From the NCBI GenBank assembly GCA_036337035.1, contig JAYZFC010000001.1:1-45795 (forward strand): DNA of 45,795 nt, given 5' to 3'. The notes beneath the pieces are model-generated. The model saw only the letters and a list, made by a program, of their open reading frames with translations. It did no database searches and was not told the origin of the DNA. The stretch is from TMED78 sp036337035 (GTDB taxonomy: Bacteria > Pseudomonadota > Gammaproteobacteria > Steroidobacterales > Rariloculaceae). Positions 8,437 to 16,658 of the stretch are shown here, piece after piece. Made by a program: the position numbers and the translations under genes. The number at the start of each line of letters is the position of its first letter. The first letter of the stretch is position 1.

Positions 8437-9882
8437 TTACCCTACAGCACCTTCTAAGCTAACATTTAGAAGATTTTGAGCTTCAACAGCAAACTCCATA
8501 GGAAGTTTCTTAAAAACATCCTTACAGAATCCATTTACAATAAGATTTACTGAATCTTCTTCTGATAGGCCTCTTTGTCTACAGTAAAAGAGTTGATCTT
8601 CACTAATTTTTGATGTTGTGGCCTCATGCTCTATTTTTGATTTATTGTTCTTTGACTCTATATACGGAAAAGTATTTGCTGAGCATTTATTTCCGAGAAG
8701 TAGAGAATCACATTGAGTATAATTTCTTGAATTAGTAGCATTAGGCAGGACTTTTACTAAACCTCTATATGAATTTTTTCCAAAACCAGCAGATATCCCT
8801 TTAGAGATAATTGTGCTAGAGGTATTTTTTCCTATATGAATCATTTTTGTTCCAGTATCTGCTTGCTGATAATTATTTGTTAGAGCCACTGAATAGAACT
8901 CTCCTACAGAACTCTCACCCCTTAGAATACAGCTTGGATATTTCCAAGTAATTGAGGAACCAGTTTCAATTTGAGTCCAAGATATTTTTGATTCTTTACC
9001 ACGACAGTCACCCCTCTTAGTTACAAAGTTATATATACCGCCCTTACCATTCTCATCACCTGGATACCAGTTTTGCACTGTTGAGTATTTAATTTCAGCA
9101 TTATCTAGTGCTACTAATTCAACTACAGCTGCATGCAGTTGGTTCTCATCTCTCATTGGAGCTGTGCAGCCTTCTAGATAGCTTACATGACTATCTTCAT
9201 CTGCAATAATTAGAGTTCTTTCAAATTGACCAGTATTATTAGCATTAATTCTGAAATATGTTGATAGCTCCATTGGGCATCTAACACCTTTAGGTATGTA
9301 TACAAAAGATCCGTCACTAAAAACAGCTGAATTTAGAGCAGCATAGAAGTTATCTCTTTGGGGAACTACCGATCCAAGATATTCCTCAATTTTTTCTGGA
9401 TATTTTTTTATAGCCTCGGAGAATGGACAAAAAATAACTCCAGCTTCTGAAAGTTTTTCTTTAAATGTAGTTGCAACTGATACACTATCAAATACTGCAT
9501 CAACTGCTACACCAGCTAACTTAGCTCTTTCATGAAGAGGAATGCCTAATTTCTCATAAGTTTCTAATAATTTTGGATCAACTTCATCGATACTTTTAGG
9601 TGCATCCTTTAGATTTTTTGGCGCAGCAAAATATGATATTTTTTGGTAATCTATAGGCCTATATTTTAGATGTTGCCATTTTGGCTCTTCCATACTTAGC
9701 CACTGTGTATATGCCCTTAATCTCCAATTTCTTAAAAACTCAGGCTCACCCTTTTTTTTTGAGAGCCTAATAATTACTTCTTCATTCAATCCTGGTTTGA
9801 AAAGCTCTTGTTCAATATCAGTAATAAATCCATGCTTATACTTATTACTAACTATTTTCTCTATTGTATTATTTTTACTCAT
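8437..9882 (-). CDS. sufB: Fe-S cluster assembly scaffold SufB
   Basis: SufB is the core scaffold subunit that receives sulfur and iron. The 481-residue protein has the conserved AVFDSVSVATTF region, FVYIPKGVRCPMELSTYFRIN and the cysteine-bearing VSYLEGCTAPMRDENQLHAAVVEL. The C-terminal block includes SNTFPYIESKN-type residues, KIEHEATTSKISEDQLFYC and IVNGFCKDVF. It begins at ATG one base after the regulator's stop, so it is the first structural gene of the operon. Confidence 0.97.
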   Translation of the reverse strand: MSKNNTIEKIVSNKYKHGFITDIEQELFKPGLNEEVIIRLSKKKGEPEFLRNWRLRAYTQWLSMEEPKWQHLKYRPIDYQKISYFAAPKNLKDAPKSIDEVDPKLLETYEKLGIPLHERAKLAGVAVDAVFDSVSVATTFKEKLSEAGVIFCPFSEAIKKYPEKIEEYLGSVVPQRDNFYAALNSAVFSDGSFVYIPKGVRCPMELSTYFRINANNTGQFERTLIIADEDSHVSYLEGCTAPMRDENQLHAAVVELVALDNAEIKYSTVQNWYPGDENGKGGIYNFVTKRGDCRGKESKISWTQIETGSSITWKYPSCILRGESSVGEFYSVALTNNYQQADTGTKMIHIGKNTSSTIISKGISAGFGKNSYRGLVKVLPNATNSRNYTQCDSLLLGNKCSANTFPYIESKNNKSKIEHEATTSKISEDQLFYCRQRGLSEEDSVNLIVNGFCKDVFKKLPMEFAVEAQNLLNVSLEGAVG

Positions 9883-9883
9883 A

Positions 9884-10330
9884 CTAATTGATACCTATCT
9901 CTTCTTTAGTGTAAAAGGTTAATTTAGAGGTTGTTTTATTGTTTTTAATATCATGAAGAGTTATATCACTTAGTACAGATGATATTTTATTATTGATATT
10001 TCTCCATACGCTTCCTGTCATACATGTGTTTTCTATCTCACAGCTATCTTGAGAAGAGTTGCATTGAGTAATAGCAACAGGTCCTTCAATTGCATTAATA
10101 ATTTCTTCTATATTTATTTTTTTGCTTGATCTAGCGAGGGCATAGCCTCCCAATATACCTCTTTCTGAAACCGTTAAGCCTTTTTTAGTAAAAACTTTTA
10201 GCAGTTTGCTTACTGTAGGTTTAGCTATATTAGTATTAGAGGATATATCTTCAGCACTTATTACTTTTTTGCTATTTAGCTGACTAAGTACAATTGTTCC
10301 ATAGTCAGTCATTCTGCTTATTTTTAGCAT
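9884..10330 (-). CDS. Rrf2-family SUF operon regulator
   Basis: This 148-residue protein has an N-terminal winged helix (MLKISRMTDYGTIVLSQL, then AKPTVSKLLKVFTKKGL) and the Rrf2 wing GILGGYALAR. Three cysteines (C90, C97, C103) sit where IscR-type regulators bind a [2Fe-2S] cluster. It therefore probably senses cluster status and represses the suf operon it heads, as known for the SUF-associated IscR-like group. It may act as a suf-specific version of IscR. A perfect inverted repeat over its own promoter is the obvious binding site. Ribosome binding site TAGGG lies about 8 bases before the ATG. Confidence 0.9.
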   Translation of the reverse strand: MLKISRMTDYGTIVLSQLNSKKVISAEDISSNTNIAKPTVSKLLKVFTKKGLTVSERGILGGYALARSSKKINIEEIINAIEGPVAITQCNSSQDSCEIENTCMTGSVWRNINNKISSVLSDITLHDIKNNKTTSKLTFYTKEEIGIN

Positions 10331-10348
10331 TACGAAACCCTAGATCAT

Positions 10349-10386
10349 AATAGTACCATTTTAGTACTATTTAAAATAATAGTCAA
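10349..10386 (-). promoter_or_regulatory. suf operon promoter with overlapping operator
   Basis: Read on the minus strand, a -35 box TTGACT (10381-10386) is followed after exactly 17 bases by a -10 box TAAAAT (10358-10363). The -10 box lies inside the 7-base spacer of a perfect 8-bp inverted repeat, AATAGTAC-N7-GTACTATT (10349-10371). A dimer bound there would block RNA polymerase, so this is the expected autorepression operator of the Rrf2 protein encoded just downstream. It occupies the 59-base gap between bepA and the regulator. Confidence 0.8.
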
Positions 10387-10389
10387 ATT

Positions 10390-11808
10390 CTAATTATATT
10401 CGGATATTTGTTTAAGACGAGCCTCAAAACGAGATTTATCTATCTGGTTAATATTAGGAGATTCTAGGGCCATAGTCATTTGATTAATTGCAAGTGATAA
10501 GTTACCAGTAGAGATATAATATTCACCCATATAGTAATGGGCATTAGCTATATCACCTTCAGCATTAGCAGCTCTAGCAATTAGCCTAATCTGGCTAGGA
10601 GTAGGTGGAATGTTATTAAGAAGATCTAGCAGTAATTCATGAGCTAAAGATGCGTTATTTGAAATTAATATTTGACAATAACTAATGGTTAAGGGGACAT
10701 TTCTTGGAAATAGAGCTACTGACTCTGCATAAAGATTAAGAGCACCTTCAATATTAGCTATTCGCAAAAGAGTTTCACCTAGTCCTATTCTATATGCTAT
10801 AACTTCTTCATGTTCTTTAACAAGGTTCTGAAAAATTAATAATGCTTCATCATCTCTACCTAATAATGACAAACAGAGAGCCATTCCATAAGCATTAGAT
10901 TGAGCATTAAAGCTCTTAGAGCGTTCTAGAAAAAAGTTATATGTGGATTCTATGTTAGTTGACTGGAGCACTCTAAGTCTAGCTTTTAAAATTTCATAAC
11001 TAGAACTATAATTTAAGGAATTATTTGGTAAGTGTCTTGCTCTATCTCTCGCCTCTGCTATTCTATCCGTCGTTACAGGGTGGGTTTGTAGTAAGGAGAA
11101 AATTTCACTTTGTGAGCTCCCATATCTCCTAGCCATTTTTTCGAAAAAACTTGACATAGCATTAGGATCAAAGCCTGCAGAAGAAAGGGTTTGTATACCT
11201 ATCCTATCCGCTTCATGTTCGTTAGATCTAGTAAAGTTTATCTGGTTTTGTGCATTGGCAGCTTGAGCTGCAGTTACAATACCAGTTATTGCGTCACCAC
11301 TAATATCAGCTGAAGCACCGAGTAATATTGCTGCTATCATAGCTGCTGATGAGATCATGGTATTATTTTGATTGTTGTAGATGGATCTAGCTATATGTCT
11401 TTGTGTTACGTGAGCTATTTCATGTGCAAGTACACTTGCAAGCTCACTTTCAGATTGAGTCATTAGTAGAAGGCCCGAGTTAATCCCTATAAAGCCTCCA
11501 GGAAGAGCAAATGCATTAATAGAACTATCGTCTATTAAATAGAAGTTAAATTCTTGACTTCCATCACTCACATGACCAACCAATCTATCACCTAGATTTT
11601 GAATATATTCGCTGGTTAAAGGATCATCTATAATAGCATTTGCATTTCTAAGTTGAGATATGACATTACGACCTAATTCTCTTTCTTGATTCTTTGTAAT
11701 AATATAATCAGCTGGATTTCCAAAATCTGGTAGATTTTGAGCAATAGCTGAATTTACAAATATCAAACAGTAAAAAAGCAATAATTTTATATTATATATA
11801 TAATTCAT
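10390..11808 (-). CDS. bepA: BepA-like periplasmic M48 zinc metalloprotease with TPR domain
   Basis: BepA (YfgC) is a periplasmic chaperone-protease that helps LptD assembly and degrades stalled outer-membrane proteins. The 472-residue precursor has a signal peptide (residues 1-24, cleavage after SAIA). The zinc motif is HEIAH (H129, E130, H133), with the third ligand region HEADRIG (198-204). TPR-like helices fill about residues 270-470. Order and length match BepA. Its ATG shares one base with the bcp stop (TAATG), so the two are coupled. Confidence 0.9.
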   Translation of the reverse strand: MNYIYNIKLLLFYCLIFVNSAIAQNLPDFGNPADYIITKNQERELGRNVISQLRNANAIIDDPLTSEYIQNLGDRLVGHVSDGSQEFNFYLIDDSSINAFALPGGFIGINSGLLLMTQSESELASVLAHEIAHVTQRHIARSIYNNQNNTMISSAAMIAAILLGASADISGDAITGIVTAAQAANAQNQINFTRSNEHEADRIGIQTLSSAGFDPNAMSSFFEKMARRYGSSQSEIFSLLQTHPVTTDRIAEARDRARHLPNNSLNYSSSYEILKARLRVLQSTNIESTYNFFLERSKSFNAQSNAYGMALCLSLLGRDDEALLIFQNLVKEHEEVIAYRIGLGETLLRIANIEGALNLYAESVALFPRNVPLTISYCQILISNNASLAHELLLDLLNNIPPTPSQIRLIARAANAEGDIANAHYYMGEYYISTGNLSLAINQMTMALESPNINQIDKSRFEARLKQISEYN

Positions 11809-12272
11809 TATAAATTTTTTATTGTATTTATAACCTCTTCAACATGATCTTTAACTTTTACTTTTCTCCATTCTTTTATTAGTTTTTGATTTTCATCTAA
11901 AATAAAAGTACTTCTTTCTATACCCATATATTTTTTTCCATACATATTTTTTTCTTTTATAACATCAAAAATATTACATAGCTTTTCATCAGAATCCGAA
12001 ATTAGATTAAATGGAAATTTAAACTTTTCTTTAAATTTTTCATGCATTTTTATTGAGTCTCTTGATACTCCATATATTTCAGTATTGAGTTTTTTAAACT
12101 TATTATAGTATTTTGAAAAATCCTGACCTTCAATTGTGCAACCTGGAGTATCATCTTTAGGATAAAAATAAAATATTATTTTTTCCCCTGATAGCTCTTT
12201 ATTGGTAATAGTTAAGTCATTTGTAGCTTTAGCTATAAAGCTTGGCATTTTTTTTCCTATTGCAATCTTCAT
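11808..12272 (-). CDS. bcp: Thiol peroxidase of the Bcp/PrxQ family
   Basis: Bcp reduces hydrogen peroxide and organic peroxides with thioredoxin-type reductants. The 154-residue protein has the peroxidatic cysteine C45 in YPKDDTPGCT and a thioredoxin-like fold. The residue five places later, which is the resolving cysteine in the E. coli enzyme, is not Cys (CTIEGQ), so this is a variant lacking that partner. A second cysteine is present further on in EKLCNIF. The ATG at 12270-12272 is preferred over an upstream in-frame TTG because the GAGG ribosome binding site lies between them. Confidence 0.92.
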   Translation of the reverse strand: MKIAIGKKMPSFIAKATNDLTITNKELSGEKIIFYFYPKDDTPGCTIEGQDFSKYYNKFKKLNTEIYGVSRDSIKMHEKFKEKFKFPFNLISDSDEKLCNIFDVIKEKNMYGKKYMGIERSTFILDENQKLIKEWRKVKVKDHVEEVINTIKNL

Positions 12273-12335
12273 ATTTTTCCTCAATCTTTCAATTATTTGA
12301 TAATAATATTCTGTTTTAGCTTATATAACATTTAT

Positions 12336-12341
12336 ATTATA
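12336..12341 (-). promoter_or_regulatory. Possible -10 box for bcp-bepA
   Basis: A consensus TATAAT is read on the minus strand about 65 bases ahead of bcp, in the 161-base divergent gap with dapA. No convincing -35 is seen. The rest of the gap holds only AT-rich sequence and the dapA promoter. Confidence 0.33.
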
Positions 12342-12375
12342 GTATGTTTTTTGTTATTAAATTAAGGTCTTTTTG

Positions 12376-12404
12376 TTGCTTACTTCATGTTCAATAAGTA
12401 ATAT
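12376..12404 (+). promoter_or_regulatory. Probable dapA promoter
   Basis: TTGCTT (12376-12381) and TAATAT (12399-12404) are separated by 17 bases, a good sigma70-type layout. Predicted transcription starts about 20-25 bases before the dapA ATG, leaving room for the AGGAAG ribosome binding site. Confidence 0.55.
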
Positions 12405-12433
12405 TTCTATTATTATATTTTTTAGGAAGTGAT

Positions 12434-13309
12434 ATGTTTTCAGGAAGCACGGTTGCCTTGGTATCTCCGATGGAGGTAGATGGCTCTATTAATTATCAAA
12501 ATCTGGCTAGATTAATAGAATTTCATATCCACTCTGGTACTGAATGCCTCGTAATTGCTGGAACTACTGGAGAGTCAGCGACACTAGCTCATAACGAACA
12601 TATTGAGCTCGTTACTCGCGCATGTGAGATAGCTAACGGTAGAATTCCTATTCTTGCTGGTACTGGCTCAAACTCAACAAAACAAACTATAGAATTATCT
12701 AAAACCATTGATCAGCTACCTGTTTCTGGGTTTTTAGTTGTTACTCCTTATTATAATAAGCCTACTCAGAATGGAATGATTAAACATTATTCAATTATTG
12801 CTGATGAATTAACAAAACCAATAATTCTCTATAATGTACCTGGTAGGACAGGAGTTGACCTTAAAGTAGAAACAGTGATTAAACTTTCAGCACATGCCAA
12901 TATTGCTGGAGTAAAAGAAGCCACAGGAGAGCTTGATAGAGTAAAACAATTAAGAGATGGATGCGGAGAAAGTTTCAAAGTTCTTAGCGGTGATGATATC
13001 ACTTGCTGTGAATTTATGCTTTTAGGTGGAGACGGGTGTATTTCAGTTACTGCTAATGTGGTTCCTAAACAAATGAGAGCTTTATGTGATACAGCAAGAT
13101 CTGGTAATAGATTACAAGCTGAAGAGATTGATAATAAAATTTCTGGCCTCCATAGAGATTTATTTTTAGAAAGTAATCCAATTCCTGTTAAATGGGCAGT
13201 TGAAAAGCTTGGATACATTAGTTCCGGCATAAGGCTTCCACTAACAAATCTTTCTACTGAGCATCATAAAAAAGTTTCTAAATCTATGGAACAAGCTGGC
13301 ATCTTATAG
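12434..13309 (+). CDS. dapA: 4-hydroxy-tetrahydrodipicolinate synthase
   Basis: DapA condenses pyruvate with aspartate semialdehyde, the first committed step of lysine and diaminopimelate synthesis. The 291-residue protein keeps the full active site at E. coli numbering: T44 and T45 in AGTTGES, Y133 and R138 in YNVPGRTG, and the Schiff-base lysine K161 in AGVKEATG. AGGAAG lies just ahead of the ATG. It is followed 2 bases later by a small lipoprotein gene, as dapA is followed by bamC in many gammaproteobacteria. Confidence 0.98.
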   Translation: MFSGSTVALVSPMEVDGSINYQNLARLIEFHIHSGTECLVIAGTTGESATLAHNEHIELVTRACEIANGRIPILAGTGSNSTKQTIELSKTIDQLPVSGFLVVTPYYNKPTQNGMIKHYSIIADELTKPIILYNVPGRTGVDLKVETVIKLSAHANIAGVKEATGELDRVKQLRDGCGESFKVLSGDDITCCEFMLLGGDGCISVTANVVPKQMRALCDTARSGNRLQAEEIDNKISGLHRDLFLESNPIPVKWAVEKLGYISSGIRLPLTNLSTEHHKKVSKSMEQAGIL

Positions 13310-13311
13310 AA

Positions 13312-13572
13312 ATGACACATTTATTTCGTATATTATTTTTACTCATTTCATCGTTAATTATGATTGGATGCTCAAGTGGTGTAGGTTTAGTTTGCGAAGA
13401 CTCTAATCAGTATAGTGGTAGCGTTGAGATGCCGCCATTAATTATACCTGATGATTTAAGCATACCTAGTGAAGAGGATGTTTTACGTATTCCAGAAATT
13501 TTAGATCCTGATAAAGATATCGTTTTAACTGGCCCTTGTTTAGAATCATCTCCTGACTTTTATGAAAGCTAA
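13312..13572 (+). CDS. Very short lipoprotein in the bamC position
   Basis: The 86-residue product has a signal peptide and a lipobox ending in MIGC (C20), then a short chain rich in Pro, Asp and Ile (PPLIIPDDLSIPS, RIPEILDPDKD) with no folded domain. In E. coli the gene after dapA is bamC, whose extended N-terminal segment threads along BamD and has similar proline-rich character. Here the two globular BamC domains are missing. I infer a reduced BamC-like BAM lipoprotein from position and composition; homology cannot be shown by eye. A strong terminator follows 1 base after its stop. Confidence 0.6.
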   Translation: MTHLFRILFLLISSLIMIGCSSGVGLVCEDSNQYSGSVEMPPLIIPDDLSIPSEEDVLRIPEILDPDKDIVLTGPCLESSPDFYES

Positions 13573-13573
13573 A

Positions 13574-13603
13574 AAAAGCGCATGTTTTAAAACATGCGCT
13601 TTT
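13574..13603. terminator. Bidirectional rho-independent terminator
   Basis: A perfect 30-bp palindrome has arms AAAAGCGCATGTTTT and AAAACATGCGCTTTT. Its GCGCATG core is flanked by A and T runs on both sides, so it can end transcription both from dapA (+) and from the convergent giant-protein operon (-), whose last stop is at 13629. It is the only clear intrinsic terminator found in the window. Confidence 0.9.
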
Positions 13604-13628
13604 GCTTTTAGCACTGACTAAATTTTGA

Positions 13629-16613
13629 TTAGGTTGCTGGTGGAGCCGCTGTATCGTAAGTTGATATTCTATCCCCATGAATAACAGAAGGCTTACCATC
13701 ATTTAATAATGCGTCATCAGTAGGTTTGGCGCCTATACTATCAGCAGCATCTCCAGTAGGAGAGATGTCTTTAAGGTCACTCTGTGAAGGAAGATCTGAT
13801 TCATTAATAAGACCACTATATGTCAATGTATTAACAGCTGAGCTTTTAAGCTTAAGCCATTCTTCTCCTTCAAGCGCCTTAACTTTATAAACGTTACCAT
13901 CTATATCAGTTAGCGTGGCATCCATTCCGCCATGCGCTTCGATTGTAAATCGATCTACATAACGATAATGTGATTGCCAATTACTAATCCATTGACCAAG
14001 AGACTCACCTGTTTGTGTATTAATCACCTCTCCAGGAATTCCCCATAAGTTTCCATGGCCATTATACTCAAGCCTAATTTTTTTACCTGCGTCATCACCA
14101 TATTTTGCTTCATCATTTGGCACTTCATACCACATCATTTTTGGCGAAGAGAAAGTAACAAAAGAAGTTGAAGATTGGTCTTTTATAAAGCTTTGTCTAT
14201 CCCATTTACTAGCTCCGATATTCATTTCATACCATTCAGTTAGCGTACTTTCTTCTGAATAGATCTGATGCTCACAATAGCGAGTAGCTGAAGCATTGAA
14301 ATTAGGATGAGTATCTCTATAAGCGCTAGTATTATCACTTGGATTTTCTCTTGGGCACTCAAGCTTAGGAAGATCTGCACTTAGCACCATAGATCCTGGA
14401 CGAACACCCCATGAGGCTTGTTCTTGCCACCAATCTGCAAATGGATTTGGTTGGAAGTAAGTTTGCTCTAGCTGTGTCCAACCATCAGTAATATTAGTTG
14501 GTACTTGGAGCACTGCACCAGCTGCATCATTGAAGTTTAACCCACTAGCTGTGTAAGTTTGAACATCAGTAGCAAGTATTCCATCATAACTATCTCCTTG
14601 TGACCATCCTCCGCCAGCTTGTTTAAGGTAATGTACTGTTTCTGGCACATAAGGAGAGTCAACTTTACCAGATCCGTCCATTCCTGAAACTTTATTCAGT
14701 GCTTGAGTATAAGTTGCAGATAAGAGGGCACCAGTTGGACATCTAACTATACATTTGAGTTCAGCTGGAAAGTTTGCTGGAGTAACCATCTCATAATTCA
14801 TTATTACTATTGAATTGGCTTTAGTTTTAGTTGTAGGGTTTTTATCAGCTAATGCTCCTTCTGGAATATCGTAGCTGTCACCAGTATCTGGTGACCAACC
14901 CCACATTGGTCTTACCCAACTATATTCCCAAGATTGACCTGTTCCATGTGTTTCTTTTACATTTGCTATCCATTGAGAACTTGTGAATGAGATATTTACA
15001 TTAGCTTCAGTCATTCCCTCTGATGCCCAACTAATTTTTTTAGTAAAGGTCCATGTATCATTAGCAGCGGTATACTCACCTTCAAATTCTGCACTCTCAT
15101 TTGGAAAGCCAAGGGCCTGAATGCCAGTACCAAATTGTGGTGAGTCACCATCCATCCAAGTAATAAAAGTTAATCCATCAAGATCTTGCAACGGCATAAA
15201 AGTACGAGTTACTTTATCGAGACGAATAGAGGATTGTTCTATTTTATATTGAGTAGTTGAATCTAGACCATCATCTTTGACCCAAATAGTATCAGCACCA
15301 GTGATAGGAAGATTTGTAGCAGCGTCTGTTATTTGGTCACATTCCCAATCTGTCCAAACACCCCAATAATCTGCAAACCCATAACAATCTCTAGTATTTG
15401 ATGATGAATCTGCCTCTGAGTACGTTACTGTTGTTTTAATTGGAAATGGATCTTCACCAGGCAGATCATATCTAGCACCTGATGAGTCATAAACTCCATA
15501 ACTATAGACGTTTCTTGTAGCATCTTCTTTAGCTGTCGAGAAACATAGCTCACTTGTTGGAACTGATGGGTAATTATTACTATCATTAGGAGTATAAGCT
15601 GTTTTAGTAGGCGCTATATTACCCTCTGAATCTGGTGTAGCATTTTGCCAATCAATAGCATAAGTTGCCAATACTTTAGAGCAGTATACTTTTGCTGAAT
15701 CATCAAGAGAGAATTGAGAGACAATTTCCATATCTTTATTTTGATCAGCGCCGCCCCAAATATAACCATGAGTAGTATAGATGCCAGCCATTTTATTAAT
15801 ATCATTATTCAAGAACCCTGCTGCAAATTTAACTGAAGGTTCCATTGGCATTTCTTCATAGAACTTAATGCCCTGTGCATTAATATCAAGGTGGCCACCT
15901 CCAATATTTTGCCCAGCAGTAAATCCGGGGTCATCAGGTGGCATCCACGGGTGTTTCCAGTCTTTAGCTACAACATAGCTAAAATCTATTGTTAGATCTC
16001 CATAAGGAAGAGTATCAGAAGGTTCTGAAGTTACAGATGCCTTGAGATGAACATCTATCGCAGGAGCAAAATCCTCAGGTGCCATCATACCGTCACCCGC
16101 GCCCGCCGTATTGGCCTCGTAATTATTGGCACCAGCACCACCACCCATTCCGCTATCACTGCCTTGCTCTGGAATAGAGACCCAAGCTTCAGCAATCTGA
16201 TCTGAATTATTATCAGCTCTTGTGACCTCTACAACCATATCTCTGCCAACTTTTTCTTGAGCTTCAGATTCTCCTCCGCCACCACTTCCGGATGAACCAG
16301 AGCTACCACCACCTTTAGACTCTTTTTTGGAGCTTGCTGAAGATCTAGTAGCTTTTGATTGATCACTAGATGAGTTGTCGGCTTCCTCACATTGTTTTTC
16401 ATATACCTTGGCAACATAAGGGCCAGCACCAACCATGTCTTCTGGTGACATTGACCTAAGGATACAAAGGAAAAAATTAACACTTGTTAAATTTTCGTTT
16501 GTTGGATTATCCTGGACAAAGAAGTCAGCGGTATCTTTTTCAAAATCAGTTTGGCTATAAGCTGATAAACAAATAAAAGGAATTAAGAATAATAATAATT
16601 TAATAGTTTTCAT
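13629..16613 (-). CDS. Giant secreted protein of unknown function (paralog 2)
   Basis: I do not recognise this family. The 994-residue precursor has a signal peptide (about 1-20, AYS/Q). A short helical region follows with two cysteines, C50 in VNFFLC and C75 in YEKQC. Next is a Ser/Lys/Gly-rich linker (about 82-120), then a long beta-rich, Trp/Tyr-rich region. Other cysteines sit in KVYCSK (C311), ELCFST (C357), AELKCIVRCP and LECPRE. It aligns along its whole length with the protein encoded just upstream: shared blocks include QDNPTNE, YGVY, TPANFPAELKC, INESDLPS and VIHG. Probably periplasmic or surface-exposed; no enzyme motif or autotransporter barrel is evident. It is the third gene of the operon, and its ATG follows an AGAGAG sequence. 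Confidence 0.85.
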   Translation of the reverse strand: MKTIKLLLFLIPFICLSAYSQTDFEKDTADFFVQDNPTNENLTSVNFFLCILRSMSPEDMVGAGPYVAKVYEKQCEEADNSSSDQSKATRSSASSKKESKGGGSSGSSGSGGGGESEAQEKVGRDMVVEVTRADNNSDQIAEAWVSIPEQGSDSGMGGGAGANNYEANTAGAGDGMMAPEDFAPAIDVHLKASVTSEPSDTLPYGDLTIDFSYVVAKDWKHPWMPPDDPGFTAGQNIGGGHLDINAQGIKFYEEMPMEPSVKFAAGFLNNDINKMAGIYTTHGYIWGGADQNKDMEIVSQFSLDDSAKVYCSKVLATYAIDWQNATPDSEGNIAPTKTAYTPNDSNNYPSVPTSELCFSTAKEDATRNVYSYGVYDSSGARYDLPGEDPFPIKTTVTYSEADSSSNTRDCYGFADYWGVWTDWECDQITDAATNLPITGADTIWVKDDGLDSTTQYKIEQSSIRLDKVTRTFMPLQDLDGLTFITWMDGDSPQFGTGIQALGFPNESAEFEGEYTAANDTWTFTKKISWASEGMTEANVNISFTSSQWIANVKETHGTGQSWEYSWVRPMWGWSPDTGDSYDIPEGALADKNPTTKTKANSIVIMNYEMVTPANFPAELKCIVRCPTGALLSATYTQALNKVSGMDGSGKVDSPYVPETVHYLKQAGGGWSQGDSYDGILATDVQTYTASGLNFNDAAGAVLQVPTNITDGWTQLEQTYFQPNPFADWWQEQASWGVRPGSMVLSADLPKLECPRENPSDNTSAYRDTHPNFNASATRYCEHQIYSEESTLTEWYEMNIGASKWDRQSFIKDQSSTSFVTFSSPKMMWYEVPNDEAKYGDDAGKKIRLEYNGHGNLWGIPGEVINTQTGESLGQWISNWQSHYRYVDRFTIEAHGGMDATLTDIDGNVYKVKALEGEEWLKLKSSAVNTLTYSGLINESDLPSQSDLKDISPTGDAADSIGAKPTDDALLNDGKPSVIHGDRISTYDTAAPPAT

Positions 16614-16658
16614 TTAATATCTCTCTAAAAATATAAAAGTTATCGTTTAAAATAATAG

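Noticed and set aside
13466..13702. 78-codon minus-strand frame spanning the terminator
   Set aside because: It crosses the dapA-side terminator and overlaps genes on both sides; no coding signal.
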